Below are positions 10,175 through 21,804 of a stretch of DNA of 64,000 bases, piece after piece. A model generated the notes under the pieces. The model was not told the DNA's origin. It was given only the letters and a program-made list of their open reading frames with translations, and did not search any database. Position numbers and translations under genes: made by a program. Position 1 is the first letter of the stretch. Each line of letters opens with the position of its first letter. Source of the stretch: Aporrectodea caliginosa (lineage: Eukaryota > Annelida > Clitellata > Crassiclitellata > Lumbricidae); contig JACEVL010006447.1 of the NCBI GenBank assembly GCA_020284085.1, forward strand, positions 1,432,882 through 1,496,881. The letters run 5' to 3'.

Positions 10175-13100
10175 AGCAGAGTTAATGCAAACACTAAAGT
10201 TGTAAGCAGAATCGGCCAACTCAATGAATGATTCACCCGGTTTGAAAGATTTAAATAATTCAAACGTTTTAAGCTTCTTGTCGGCTCTCTAACTCTATTT
10301 TAGAGATGTTGTTCCAAGCGATTTCATTGGCTGGCGTTACCATTACCATGGTAACTCCATATATTTCCGATTACGTAGTTGGCCTGTCATTTGGTCTTAC
10401 ATTTAAATAATTATATCTCACATTATAGCTCCGCTTTATTTTTAAACGTACGGTAGCGCCCCTCGCAATTAACTAGCTTATAATAAATTTTTATATTAAA
10501 TCAATTAAGATAAGCGAGATATGTGATAACCCAAGCATCGTTACAGCTTAACGCTGTTTGGTTCAACTGCAAGCGGTAAAACCTATAGCAACCGGTGACA
10601 CTCATTTAAATAACCGCGTTTGAATGACAAAGGCATTAACGCATTGACATTTATAAACATGCATCGATGCCTTCTTATAATAAATTCTAAGAACTGTGCA
10701 TATATCGGAGAACATTATCACGCTTGCTATCCGCTATAACTTATTTAGCTCTAGTTTTATAATTCATAATTTCCCGGTTTGTGACCGTGAACAACTAATC
10801 GGCTGCCTAAAGAAACTAAAGGTCGGTCTGATCGGTCTGAGAGGCTTTGTGTTGACACAGTTCGCTAGTAAAATGCTTCGTATAGGATATGGACGAACGA
10901 ATTCTTTTGGAATGTCAGCGCAATCACGCAGAAAATGTCAAACGTAGAAGGCTTATAGCGTTGTCAAGACGTCAATCCTAGGCGGATGTTTTACTCTGAG
11001 CGCTGCTTTTAATCAACTGGAAGCCACGAAGGCGTAAAACGTCTCAAATCGTTCTTTCGCGTGTTATTTTCTTCATCTTTATGTCGTTTTTATGGGCGAT
11101 TCTAGCTTTCTGTACATAGGTTCGACGGTTCTACAGTTGTGCATGGCATAGAGCGGTTATGTTACGTGGTCTCTGTGACATAAATCTAGGCGACGAAGGA
11201 AATTGTGATTGTTGGTAATATGAAAGACCGTTGGAAAGCGTCATACAAGGCTGGACAAGAATCACGCAGGTCCGCTATATTTCAATGGCTGAAGCAGCTT
11301 TTAGTATAACAGCTGTTTCCGCCGTCAATAGCGAAACGATACGGTCCGGCCTAGACCTCACGACTTTGTGCTACCTTCAAATGATGACAAGAATTTCATA
11401 CCGAGGGTCCTGTTTAAAAGACTGACCAAAAACAAAACTAGTAAACAACAATAATAACAATCAGCAAACCAACCACTAAGCAATCAGCCTAGTGGAAAAA
11501 CTCATCCATCTGCTCTTCCTATTGATTGTAGCCTATGCATGTATTGCGGTTTGTCATCCCAATTGATAATAAACGAATATATGTAACAGGGTCTCTCTTG
11601 TCATCTTACAAATTAATTAATTATTACATTAGTTGGTCCCTACTTTACAACATAAATGTAGTTTGAAAAATGCTTATAGCGAGTTCCTAATTAAGAGAGC
11701 TCTTCTGTGGGGATTCCAAGAAATTGCTAAATCCTGATTACAAATATATTAAGTCTACGATTATATAACATAAGCAGATAGAAGCGCAAGAGATAATTTG
11801 CTAAATTTCAGAATTAGGTGCATAAAATAATGGTCAGCGTCAGGCAATGCATGTCTTCCATTCGGCACCATTCTGCCACATTGGTCATTTTCAACATAGC
11901 CCATACTTCTTCCATTTCATCTTTCTAATATGCATTCGGATAATGGAGATATGGACGTCGTTGTACTTGATTAGAATTAACAGTGGAGGAGGCATTTCAT
12001 TTCTGATCGACACAGCAAAACTGCCTTTTTCATACAGACGCGGAGTGGACCGTAATCAGATAATTTGTACACATAACCGAACGAAGTGTGATCAGTAGCA
12101 GATGAAACTAGTGCAGGTGGTGCAAGTGCTTTGAGAACGAGCTGAGACTGATGGGAGAATTCGAACGAACGTGGACTAGATTGGCTTGATAAAAGACTGC
12201 TTCATTGTCTATTCTCTGAGGAAGATTGCACTTGCACTGGTGACTCTATAGAACAGAAGCGAAGGCTGATTATCCGACGATCGAAATTTGCACCGAAATT
12301 GTTTCAGGATAAGAAAGAGACCGAAACAGAGGACAAAACCAATGACAATATGGAAATTTTCGCGAAAATTGCAACTATCTCAGGCAGATTATGTTAGTAG
12401 CAGAGAACTGCACTAGACGTGTTGGGAAGAGGAGAAGAAGAAGTACGAGAGGGAAAAGATAAGGACGGAAGGGAGGAGGAAGAAAAACAGGATAAGGAGG
12501 TAGAGGCAAATGCAATGAACGTGGGATCGTTTTGAAGGAAGACAAAGAAGAAAGAAATTATTGTGTAGCATGAAACTATTGGAGAGGGAGAGGAAAATAA
12601 GAAGTGAAAGGAACTGGAAAAGAAGGAAAAATCGACAACATAGGAATATATTATTTTACAATTATGACAACTGGACAAATAATCGGCGTTCTGGACAGTA
12701 ATTTTGGTTACTGACTTCAATGAGTCATACATTATAAGAATATATACAGGTATATGTGAATATGCGTATGAATATATGCACTATATGTATCAATATGATA
12801 TATATTTAATTAATTGGCTCACGCAGTTAAGGCTGGTAAAACGAATAAACTTAATTTATTTCGGGATTTATGTTTAGGAAGTTGTTTTAGTGATGTATAG
12901 CAAGGCAAGAAGTAAAAAAGCAGAACATTGAGAGATAGCAATCTAGATGCTTCTGCAGTTGTACAAAAGCCGTAAATTGAGGCCATAAATCCCGTTCTCG
13001 TAAACTTCGCATTCCTTGAGAGGCCAGAAGAGCAATGCCGAGAGAAACGGTTTTTTCACAGGCGCTGAATCGATGGTTTGGAGTTGAAATGCCAAGGTCT

Positions 13101-13995
13101 GGCAGACAAATGAGTGGTGGATGTTGTTTGAAGTCAGAGCGACGGATAAGAGGAAAAGGATGGGAAGAGGTTGTAAAGGTTGTAAATCAACGTTCGGATT
13201 CGTCTTACTCTGGAAATGGAAATGAAAGGAAACTATGCAACACAAAAATTAGCTGAAATGTATACAGGCGAAGCATTGGCCTACAGTGGCGTATAGCAGA
13301 TAATGTTGTATTCAGAGAGACGGAATTCTTTATTAAATCATTTTCGACTCATCGCCAGTGAACAAAAAAAGTATATAATGCCCGCGGATGAAGAGCTAAG
13401 TGCATTAGCACCAATGCATCAGTCGCAGTTAGGATAAAGAGGTGGCTAATGCCAACTGCAAAGCCCAGACGCAAAGGACTCCAAGGGAGTTGCTGTCAAT
13501 GCTAAGATGATGGCAACGGATAATCAGAGGATTAGGAGAATGGCGTTGTCGATAGAGCCATGTAGTTAATTGCGGAAAGGGATGAGGAAAATACCTGTAC
13601 TGCAGACAATACGAGATAGAAAGAGACAGCCACTGGCAAGAGGCAGAAAAATATAAACGACAAACCTACAATTGCACAGAAAAATGACTCTGAGACATAA
13701 TTAAATACAACATTTAGATTGCTTAGAATGCCGTTGTTGAAAGACTGTCCAAAAGCTGGAACGATAAACGCTGCAGTGACAAATGAAAAAGGAAGAAGAC
13801 GAAAATAAGAAGCAAAATGAATACAGACAAATCGTAACATTACTGTGCACTGCGTTACGTAAACAGATATCAAGTGCATTATCAAATATTTAGATATATA
13901 CAATTCATGTATGCATATATATTGCTAATGCATATTAACGATATCATGCATAGATTCCCTTCTTATCTTGCGATCGTCGCTCTGACTTCAAACAA
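10175..13995. other. No recognisable gene
   Basis: A/T-rich unique-looking sequence. Frames up to 123 aa lack domains, and 12420-12630 is purine-rich. Confidence 0.5.
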
Positions 13996-13998
13996 AAT

Positions 13999-14110
13999 CC
14001 TCAACTTATATGTATATATATGTACATGTATACATATATGTATATATGTATATATATGTATGTATATATATGTAGATATATAATTATATGTGATATATAT
14101 ATACGTGGAC
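13999..14110. repeat. (TATATG)n-like microsatellite
   Basis: TATATGTATATATGTA units with interruptions. Frames through it are repeat artefacts. Confidence 0.9.
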
Positions 14111-14617
14111 CAAATCATGAAGCATGCACATTGCACTGTCGCCGAAGGACATGAAGTGCGCGCATTGGATTTTAAACATGTTCTATGATCTCGACATTGC
14201 CAATGATGTGGAGATTTTGGGTAGCATATACAGGTTACAGAAAGCATTGTGGAGCTGATAAGAGGGTCCGCCTACCTTAGGTCTATCTACCTATCTTCGA
14301 GGCTGATTGCAGAAGCGAGCCAGAAGTCCGACGAAGAATAGCGATTGCTCCCGACTGCATGCTCGATATTTGAAATACACACGTCCGGCTGGACACAAAC
14401 ATTCGCCCGTTTACATCTTTCATGCTACCTATGCATTTCTTTATGGAGCTGAGAACTCGACGCTGAAGGATGCCATATAGGGAAGAAACTGACGCTGTTC
14501 TGCGGTGGAGTCTGAATCCTACGACTTCCATATAATGCGCACATCACAAGTGCAGAGCATTAATTTTCAGGAACACGCGAGATGATCGAATTTAAAGGGG
14601 ACTTTGGATGTTTGGAC

Positions 14618-14712
14618 ACTTTGCACGGTGCCATAGTAGACAGGACCACGGGGATTTCAACCCCCAACCTCTCGATTGTCATTCAGGCGCGCTAACCATT
14701 AAACTATCGATT
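14618..14712 (-). mobile_element. tRNA-like SINE head (family C, fragment)
   Basis: On the minus strand TAGTTTAATGGTTAGCGCGC matches an A-box-bearing tRNA 5' half. It is followed by GAGAGGTTGGGGGTTGAAAT and CCCC, a B-box arm with a paired stem. It lacks a good acceptor stem and CCA-side pairing, so it is more likely a SINE head than a working tRNA. A second GCTAACCATTAAACTAT lies at about 14784. Confidence 0.5.
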
Positions 14713-14714
14713 GA

Positions 14715-17125
14715 TCTACATGGTGCTTTTGGTCGCATGCAGCAATTCTAACTTGATGGTGATGGTGAGGTGTATAGTTTACGCTAACCATTAAACTATT
14801 TTCTATTCATTATGCAGCGACCAGTATTGTACATTCAGAATTCGGTGTTCCATAACTGTATAGTTCCACAACGACATCACTGACGAGTACATGAAATCGG
14901 ACGCCTTTCTTTTATGTCTCCCAATCGTCATCGAGTGCTATCGTGACGACCCATAACCAGAGAGACACAAGGCCGCAGTTGTTCGAGGAGTGACGACAGA
15001 GAGGAAACTGGAGCCATTTTGACACAGGCTGACTGTGTTCTATTATGGCACTGAGTCTTATAGAACACCATAGAACCAGCGAAGCACAACGACAGCGATA
15101 ACCCGTTCGGTCAAATTCAATCAGAACCCGATGCTCAGTGGAGCGTCGTCTCGCAGACGCCTGCAGTGGGCCACCCGTTCCCAACGCTGCAGTCAATCCC
15201 TGGCGTTATCCACGGTCGACGCCTGCAGCGCTATTTCTCCCAATAACATCATTTTCGTCTTTCATTAACTAAAGCCTGCGTTTAATATTTCAAAGGTTTG
15301 CTGACGCAGAGGCGAAGAATAAGCAAGTCCGTGATTAGATCCGGTCTGGTGTCTTAGGTGTGTAAACATTGGTGGATCGAACCCAAGCCTTGCTTAAACA
15401 AAATCCGTTATTCGGACAGACGCATGGAAAGTGCGTTTCATTTGGTACCAGCATGCATGCTAAGCCTTTTCATTTGGCGAGGCCATTCAGCGCATGTGGC
15501 AACGACGGCGCTCCCTTGTGACCATGGCTGACCATAGACGGCTCTACCAGGATTGATTCTGAGTTGCCTATCGATAGGCAGCTATGGACGCCTTTCAAAA
15601 GGATATATTGTAGCCAGATCGATAAATCCTTCACTGGAATGTGGTTCGATATATTGAATTGTAATATTATACTTTAGGTTTAAAGATAGTTCCTACGTTT
15701 TCGCACGTAATCGTAATCGTAAATTTAGATACTCCTCAGAGGCGCTAATACAGGGAAGAATAATTCAAAATAAATAAATTAGAAGAAAAGTTAAATTGTA
15801 TTTCAATAGGATATAAAAGTTCCAACGACGTGCTATTAGTGTATTTTATCCGTGTCATTCGTGTCAATCAGTGTGTATTCGTGTGTATCCGTGTGGACCG
15901 TGTATATCGGTAACAGAGAGACCAAGTCAGTTATAGATAAAGAATATTGGCGTACTTTTTCTAATGTCCATACTAACTTAAGAGCCATTGCTAACCTTGA
16001 AAATTATACAAGAAATTGACTTGGCTAAAATGTCTCCTTAGCCACATAGTTTTTGACATGAAGTCTCTGCCCTCTAACTATGTGATAAAGAATCTTAATG
16101 ACTTCCACAAATAAATCCAAACACTTGATGACACACGTTATTCCAATACACAGTTTTCGAAAACACATTGACAGAAAACGAGTATGTGTAAAACCTTAAA
16201 ATAACCGAACTTTATTTTTAGATATGAAGACTGTAAGATAATTATATATTGCACATGAAGTTGCCTTGTTTCAAACAAATCATCTTTATCGTATTTAATC
16301 ATATAGGCCCTAATCTCCGTGTTTCTTTAGAACCCAAAAAACTAATTCTGGAAAAACCAGCTTATTAAAGAGGAAAGGAAAAGTAAAAAGGAAACTGGGT
16401 GAGGCTGATTTTCTAATCCCAGATGCAAAAATAAACAAGTAGACGGGTAGACAGATATAGCGAATGGGGTTGGAAGAAGGATAAGAAGAGGAATCAGGAT
16501 AAGAGTTTGGACGTTATTACAAATTACTTTTATCGGAAATTGCGAATTTGCTCTCAGCTTCACAGCTTAGCCAAAAATTCCTGATTAGTGGGCTATTATT
16601 ATGCGCACTGAAATAGAGCTTGGCCGTCTTCGTCATTTGCAAATGAATCTAGATTATATAATAGTCGTGAAGGATTTGTGGTCTTAAGATTTTTCATATG
16701 CCCGGCTTCAATAAAGCTTCTCACGAGACATAAAATATTTTATCTGCACATAAATTCTAGACGTTAGCATTAGACCCAAGGTTTACTTCAGAGGTCACAA
16801 AGTTGCACAGAATAATAATAAGAGAAATGATTTATTTACATTTTACGTCTAACCTCTAGAGTTTATATAGCGGACGAGTATCATAAAACGTGCAGTTACC
16901 GGTGCGCGACTAACGATCACGTGGTTAAGTCAGAGGTTTACACCGGAAGTACTTCAGTTCGCTGCTTGAGCAGCGACGTATTATTTCTAAACTAGACAAA
17001 TATATATATATAATTAATATAATATTATATATAATACATTATATTATTATGTGTATTTTAATAATTATTCAAATTACATGACAATTATATTATTATAATT
17101 AGTATGTATAGTTTATATATATATA
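14715..17125. other. Mostly unannotated sequence
   Basis: 15830-15905 has imperfect GTGTGTATCCGTG-like short repeats. 16985-17130 is AT-rich. No coding region supported. Confidence 0.5.
15300..15400 (-). other. Possible decayed tRNA-like or SINE fragment
   Basis: The minus strand carries TTGGGTTCGATCCACC, a B-box-like string (plus strand about 15371-15386). No convincing A box at the right distance was seen. Confidence 0.25.
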
Positions 17126-17130
17126 TATAT

Positions 17131-17963
17131 TAGAGCTGTACCGAATATTCGTATTCGATTCGCTTCTCCGAATATAGTCTATTCGTATTCGGCCGAATAG
17201 TTTTTTAAAACCGAATACGAATAGTGAAAGCGCTACATAAATTTGAGCGTATATTATGTTTATGCGCTATATAAGCGCTTCACTGTGTGGTTTCCGTTGT
17301 GATCTAAACTCTTGTTAGTTTCCGGTTTATGTTCATGAAATAAATAAATGTTGAACTTGTTCGATTTTCGTTATATTAAACATTTAGGCCTACAATGTAC
17401 ATTCAGCGAAGTCCTGTGTTTAAATATTTTACAATAAAGCCATTATAAAGGACAATGATCCGAGCAAGACCGTTTGCACTTTGCAGAATGTCGAAGTTAT
17501 CAATTTCACGTAGGAGGCCTGTAGACTGCCCATTCGAAAAGTTACTCAACAACATTAAGTACGGTAATCATTTAAAATACACAGATACTGAAGAATATAA
17601 TATCATGCACTCAAAACGTGATGTATCTCCAGTAGAAAGTCCAACTGGGATTTTTTCGAACGTTTAGGCTTTCTGGTAGCAAAATTGCGTAACTTTCAGT
17701 TAGAAGAACAATTACTTTCTTATTTAATGTCACGTAAAGAAATTCAGAATTGAAGGCAATATGAAGTTTAACTACTGTACAAAAAGTGAGTTATACTAAA
17801 CAATTTTTTAAATACATGTAGGTCCTACTTATGTCTAGTTTTCGCTTATGCTCCTCTCTGTCGTTAGTCGCCTAACTATTCGTATTCGTACTCGTATTCG
17901 GCCGAATAGTATGGCCAATTATTCGTATTCGGCCGAATAGTAAAAAATGCTATTCGGTACAGC

Positions 17964-17967
<4 letters not shown>
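17131..17967 (+). mobile_element. hAT-like non-autonomous DNA transposon, 837 bp, complete
   Basis: The ends are perfect 17-bp inverted repeats, TAGAGCTGTACCGAATA at 17131 and its complement ending at 17967. Both flanks are (AT)n, so an 8-bp ATATATAT target duplication is compatible but ambiguous. The 20-mer ATTCGTATTCGGCCGAATAG, containing the palindrome ATTCGGCCGAAT, occurs at 17181-17200 and 17921-17940, with a partial copy near 17894, as expected of subterminal transposase-binding sites. The TAG-type terminus and 8-bp duplication suggest hAT. The only inner frame of note (17455-17667, 70 aa) resembles nothing I recognise, so the element is probably non-autonomous. A diverged opposite-strand copy lies at about 32755-33599. 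Confidence 0.8.
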
Positions 17968-18005
<38 letters not shown>

Positions 18006-18433
18006 GAGCGCCATCATAATTGCGTGCTTCTATAACTATAGGCACTTCGCTACGTCAAGCGATTTTGAATATTTTCAGACACGCCGACATGATCTTAGAT
18101 TCAATAGGATTCAGTGGGAGTCGATCTGAAGCAATCGGTCGACTGGGTGTCGCACACCAATCCTCTCCAATCAGACTGAAAAAGTGTGAACGCTTTCTGG
18201 ATAAATTCTGGAAATGAAATTTGGATAATAATGGTGAGACTGACTCCAATTGTTCCAGACTGAGTTTTTCCAATTCCACATCGATCCGACCCGATCCAAC
18301 GCGATTCGATCCGACTGGAAAAATGAAATCGGATCAGATGGCATCGGGTCATGTAGGAACAGGTCGGGTCGGGACAAAGATTATATATTTCCAGAGACTT
18401 TTTCACAGTTGAATTAGGTTTATTGCATTGTTT

Positions 18434-18470
18434 TTATGTATGTATGTATGTATGTATGTATGTATGTATG

Positions 18471-18502
<32 letters not shown>

Positions 18503-18550
18503 TGTATGTATGTTAATGTATGTATGTATGTATGTATGTATGTATGTATG
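18434..18550. repeat. (TATG)n microsatellite, expanded SINE tail
   Basis: About 117 bp of TATG units with two short interruptions (near 18472 and 18512) abut the 3' end of the minus-strand SINE A. The same short TATG tail adjoins the SINE at 42.1 kb, which suggests that it was copied with the element and then expanded. Confidence 0.9.
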
Positions 18551-18762
18551 AGCACTTGTTATAGCGCCCCTTCAAGATTTCTACGCAGAGGCGCTCCCGA
18601 CTATACAGCGCGGACACGGAATCGGAGTTTCACGCCGAAGCGCATGAGCAATTGCGAGTGAAGGGCTTGCCCAGGTCCCTACGCGGCGGCTTGAGGTGGA
18701 TCGAACCCGCAACCCTCCGGCTGCAAGGCACCGAACATACCCCTACACCACCGCGCCTCACG
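18551..18762 (-). mobile_element. tRNA-derived SINE (family A), full-length copy
   Basis: On the minus strand this runs from the tRNA-like head near 18762 (CGCGGTGGTGTAGGGGTATG) through a B box, GGGTTCGATCC (one base shorter than the 36.3 kb copy), to the GAGCGCCTCTGCG...GGGGCGCTATAACAAG end. On the plus strand the 3' end joins a long (TATG)n tract at 18434-18550, so the tail is a tetranucleotide and not the ATACA pentanucleotide of other copies. Its A box is the best preserved in the window. Confidence 0.88.
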
Positions 18763-18794
18763 CAATAATTAATTAGTATATATATATATATATG

Positions 18795-19373
18795 GTGCCG
18801 AGTCATTGCCTTCTAATGGTCGAGCCGCCAAGTCCACTTTGAAGCGGGCCGACTCGGTTGATATATGAGGCCGCATCATTCTACTCATCGCGAGACTTCA
18901 TTCCCCGATAGATGGCATCAGGTGGGAACAAGTATCCGACAGATTTGGTGAAGTAGTTGATTCGCTGAATTTATCAAAATGGGTTTGCGAAAAGAAGCGG
19001 CCAAGCCAACATTTCAGGAGAGCGAGTAAATAGATAGTCATTGATTCGTAGACTGGTCAGTCAGTCGGTGGCTGACAGTGAAAGGGCGGCCAGATATTAT
19101 CACGTATGCAGGGAATGTTCGATAATGGCTAGTTGCGAGCGGACACCAATGCCATCCGCTTAGATAGTCTAAAGGATAAGTTCGTCGTAAGGTGTAAAGT
19201 GTTCTGCTCAAAAATAGCAACGTCATCTTGCATGAATTCGGATAGAACATTATATATAATAATTAGACATTCATTTATAGAATGACAATACCCGGTATAT
19301 GTCAGAGAGATTCTCGAGCCCGATCCTATAGTGGTCGGGTAATGGTCGACCCAATAGAAGGCAATATCGATCC
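18795..19373. mobile_element. Candidate TIR element between AT microsatellites
   Basis: Left end GGTGCCGAGTCATTGCCTTC then TAATGGTCGAGCC; right end, reversed, GGATCGATATTGCCTTCTAT then TGGGTCGACC. They align over about 30 bp with several mismatches. Both sides are (TA)n, compatible with TA or longer AT target duplications. No coding sequence was found inside. The superfamily is not assigned. Confidence 0.35.
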
Positions 19374-19379
19374 TATATA

Positions 19380-20135
19380 TATATCTACCTATAGTGAGCA
19401 GCTTTCTCTAGAATAAAAACTTTAAAAAGATTCAATGGAGTTACTAACAAACGAACTTTAAATAAAGTACTTCAACCAGCCACATCAATTGTTACCGCAT
19501 AGGTAGGCCTAGATTACTTTTAATTTTAATCGAAGGCAACATTATTTCTTGTAGCACTTTCAGTGATTATAAAGTACATTATCTTCGGTCAGGCAAATCC
19601 TTCTTATTATTATTTTTATTCTTATCATCATAAATTTGTCACAATGTTGAAGTTTATAATTAATAATTTATTAGCACAGCTTGCGCCCGTAATGTATCCC
19701 ACTGAAATTTCGCAGTAGAGATTAAGGAAGACAGGGGAGGAAAGAAGGTGAGAGCCAGTGTATCGGGAAAGACAAAATAACAAGTTCTGTTCTTAACTTC
19801 TTATAAGCTCTGATTGCCAGCAAACTTTCAGAATCGGAAATATCAGGTAATTCGGTGAGAATTCAACTGTGGTGACCGATATACAACGATTGTTGGTGAA
19901 GTCAAACGTCCCAGAAAAATCCGACCTACCACGTTGAGGTGACCTGATTGGATGAAGGTACCAAACAGGCGTTGCCTTGAAGTCACAGGAAATCCTTTGC
20001 ATAGTTAACATGGACGTATTAGTTTTTATTGAACCACTTACCAAACTATAAAAACGTTATGATCGGACCGTTATAGGCTTACATGTTCGATGGACGTTCG
20101 TATGCAGAATGATAACAAACGCAACAGTATTACAC
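19380..20135. other. No recognisable feature
   Basis: Short frames only; no repeat structure seen. Confidence 0.45.
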
Positions 20136-20148
20136 TTATATTCGACAC

Positions 20149-20331
20149 AATGGGCGTAGCCAGAAAAAAATTTCGGAGGGGGTTTTAAGATTTCGGGGAT
20201 TTTCCATTGGAGATGGTCGCAAAAATTAAGGTTTTTTGGTATTTCGCATGTAAAAGCATATAAAAAATTTTTCGGAAACTTATTTGGGGAGGGGGTTTGA
20301 ACCCGTAAAAACACCCCTAAATACGCCCATG
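20149..20331. mobile_element. Small TIR element, 183 bp, with a probable 9-bp target duplication (copy 1)
   Basis: The ends are AATGGGCGTAGCC and ATACGCCCATG (inverted ATGGGCGTA). The flanks ATTCGACAC (20140-20148) and ATCCGACAC (20332-20340) match at 8 of 9 positions. A 9-bp duplication would suit a Mutator-like element and an 8-bp one a hAT; I cannot decide. The interior is G-rich near both ends (GGAGGGGGTTT, GGGGAGGGGGTTT) and non-coding. An inverted relative lies at 40119-40263. Confidence 0.65.
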
Positions 20332-20344
20332 ATCCGACACTTCA

Positions 20345-21105
20345 TGAGCCCGGATTATCTGGTAGACATTGGACAGACAGTGCCGTCCTATGATAATTGT
20401 TATCATTATTAGCTTAAACTGTTATTCTTCTTTGGTTCTCTGCCTCTTAGGCAGGTTCAAATGTCCTATTATTAGTGGAAGCTAAATATTTCCTTGCTAC
20501 AGCAGCTAGGACTTTGTGGGTTCTAGTTATAGGGCAAAAGAACTCCCAAGTAGCTGTGTGGATAGCAACAGATGACCAATAATAATATCTGCAGTATTAT
20601 GCGCTACGCACACTGTACTGTCAAGCAGCTGTTTTTCTCACGGTTATACAAGTCATTAATTCTGCTATAAATGGCTGTCCAGGAAGGAAGGGTGAGATTG
20701 ATTTCCGGCTGCTAAGCGCTAAACATCCTGCAACTCTTCATCAGTTACAACGTTAATGGATCTGCCATTCAGTGCAGTCCAGTGTGCAATGCGTTTGTGA
20801 TCGCATCATATTTTTTCCATGATCCATTGGTTACTTGATCCTGCATGTCCACTAGCGTCGGTTGGCGTTCAGTAACACCGTTCTTCAATCCTACGAAGGC
20901 ATGCTTCCTACGCAGATGGTATAAGACAACGACGAATCACTCCGGTGATATTGAAATTCTCGATTGCAATATCGACAAACAACTACTTTATGAGTTTTAA
21001 AGTTAAATTGGGTTATCCCGTAGTCTACGTTGCCAAATTATTTTTAATGTCTTCAATGCCGCACTTGACATTGGTAAGTAAGCAGTCTACCAATGTCCAT
21101 GATAA
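20345..21105. other. No recognisable feature
   Basis: Short frames only. It leads into the 36-bp minisatellite. Confidence 0.45.
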
Positions 21106-21111
21106 CAGTCA

Positions 21112-21432
21112 TCAATCCAGCTTCCATTTCATCAAAAAATTATTTTAATCAATCCAACTTCCTTTTAATAAAAAATTACTTTTATAAACCCAGATTCTTT
21201 TTAGGCAAAAAATTATTCTTCATCTATCCAACTATTATTCTCATAAAACGAACTGCGATTTACGGAAACAATTATTTTCATTAATCCAGCTTCTGTTGAA
21301 GCAAAGACTTAGTTTCATAAATCCAGCTTCTACTTACAGAAACAATTATTTAATTATATCCTTCAATTTAGCTTTTATTTAAGCAATGAATTAGCTTAAG
21401 CAATCCAGCTTCCATTTAGGCAAGTGGTTATA
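21112..21432 (+). repeat. Minisatellite of about 36-bp diverged units
   Basis: Units start TCAATCCAGCTTC or close variants at 21112, 21149, 21185, 21223, 21281, 21318, 21363 and 21400. Most spacings are 36-38 bp, with two longer ones. Each unit ends in a variant of GCAAAAAATTATTTTCA. Divergence between units is substantial, so the array is old. It is not a coding repeat. Confidence 0.75.
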
Positions 21433-21714
21433 CAAAATATTTGGCTACGTAAACCACGGTTTAACCTCAAATTTCCATCTATAACTGTTTCGAGTAGAGT
21501 ACTTGCTTTGACTCCATTTTTATACACAAATAAATTTTGAAAGTTTTTCTACAAATCGACGTTTCTTTGCTCCCAACAAAAAAATGAAAATAACATGCGC
21601 TGGAGGACGGGGTGTACGCGCATGTATGCAGAATGTGTGCTGTTCAACGAAAAGTATTCGTAAAAGAACTGAAATTCTTTTATTTTAGACTTTTTAATTT
21701 TAAACTTACATCCT

Positions 21715-21800
21715 AAGGTCTTTAACGCGTTTTTTTGCGTTGAAATAATTAATCGCAAATTTTTTTAACGCGTGTTAACGGCGATTAACGCGCAGCCCTA
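21715..21800 (-). mobile_element. Terminus of a hAT-type MITE (other end not found)
   Basis: The sequence ends GGCGATTAACGCGCAGCCCT and A at 21800. Reversed, this is TAGGGCTGCGCGTTAATCGC, a hAT-style end, with repeated TTAACGCG/GATTAA motifs back to about 21715. I could not place the opposite end, so this may be a truncated copy. Confidence 0.45.
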
Positions 21801-21804
21801 GTTA

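Noticed and set aside
14618..14712. Functional tRNA gene
   Set aside because: The A and B arms resemble a tRNA but the acceptor stem does not close. Better explained as a SINE head.
14912..15196. 94-codon minus-strand frame in slightly G+C-richer DNA
   Set aside because: No motif, no neighbouring exon-like signal; chance remains likely.
21112..21432. CRISPR-like repeat-spacer array (about 36-bp period)
   Set aside because: Units are tandem without unique spacers, diverged, and the genome is clearly eukaryotic.
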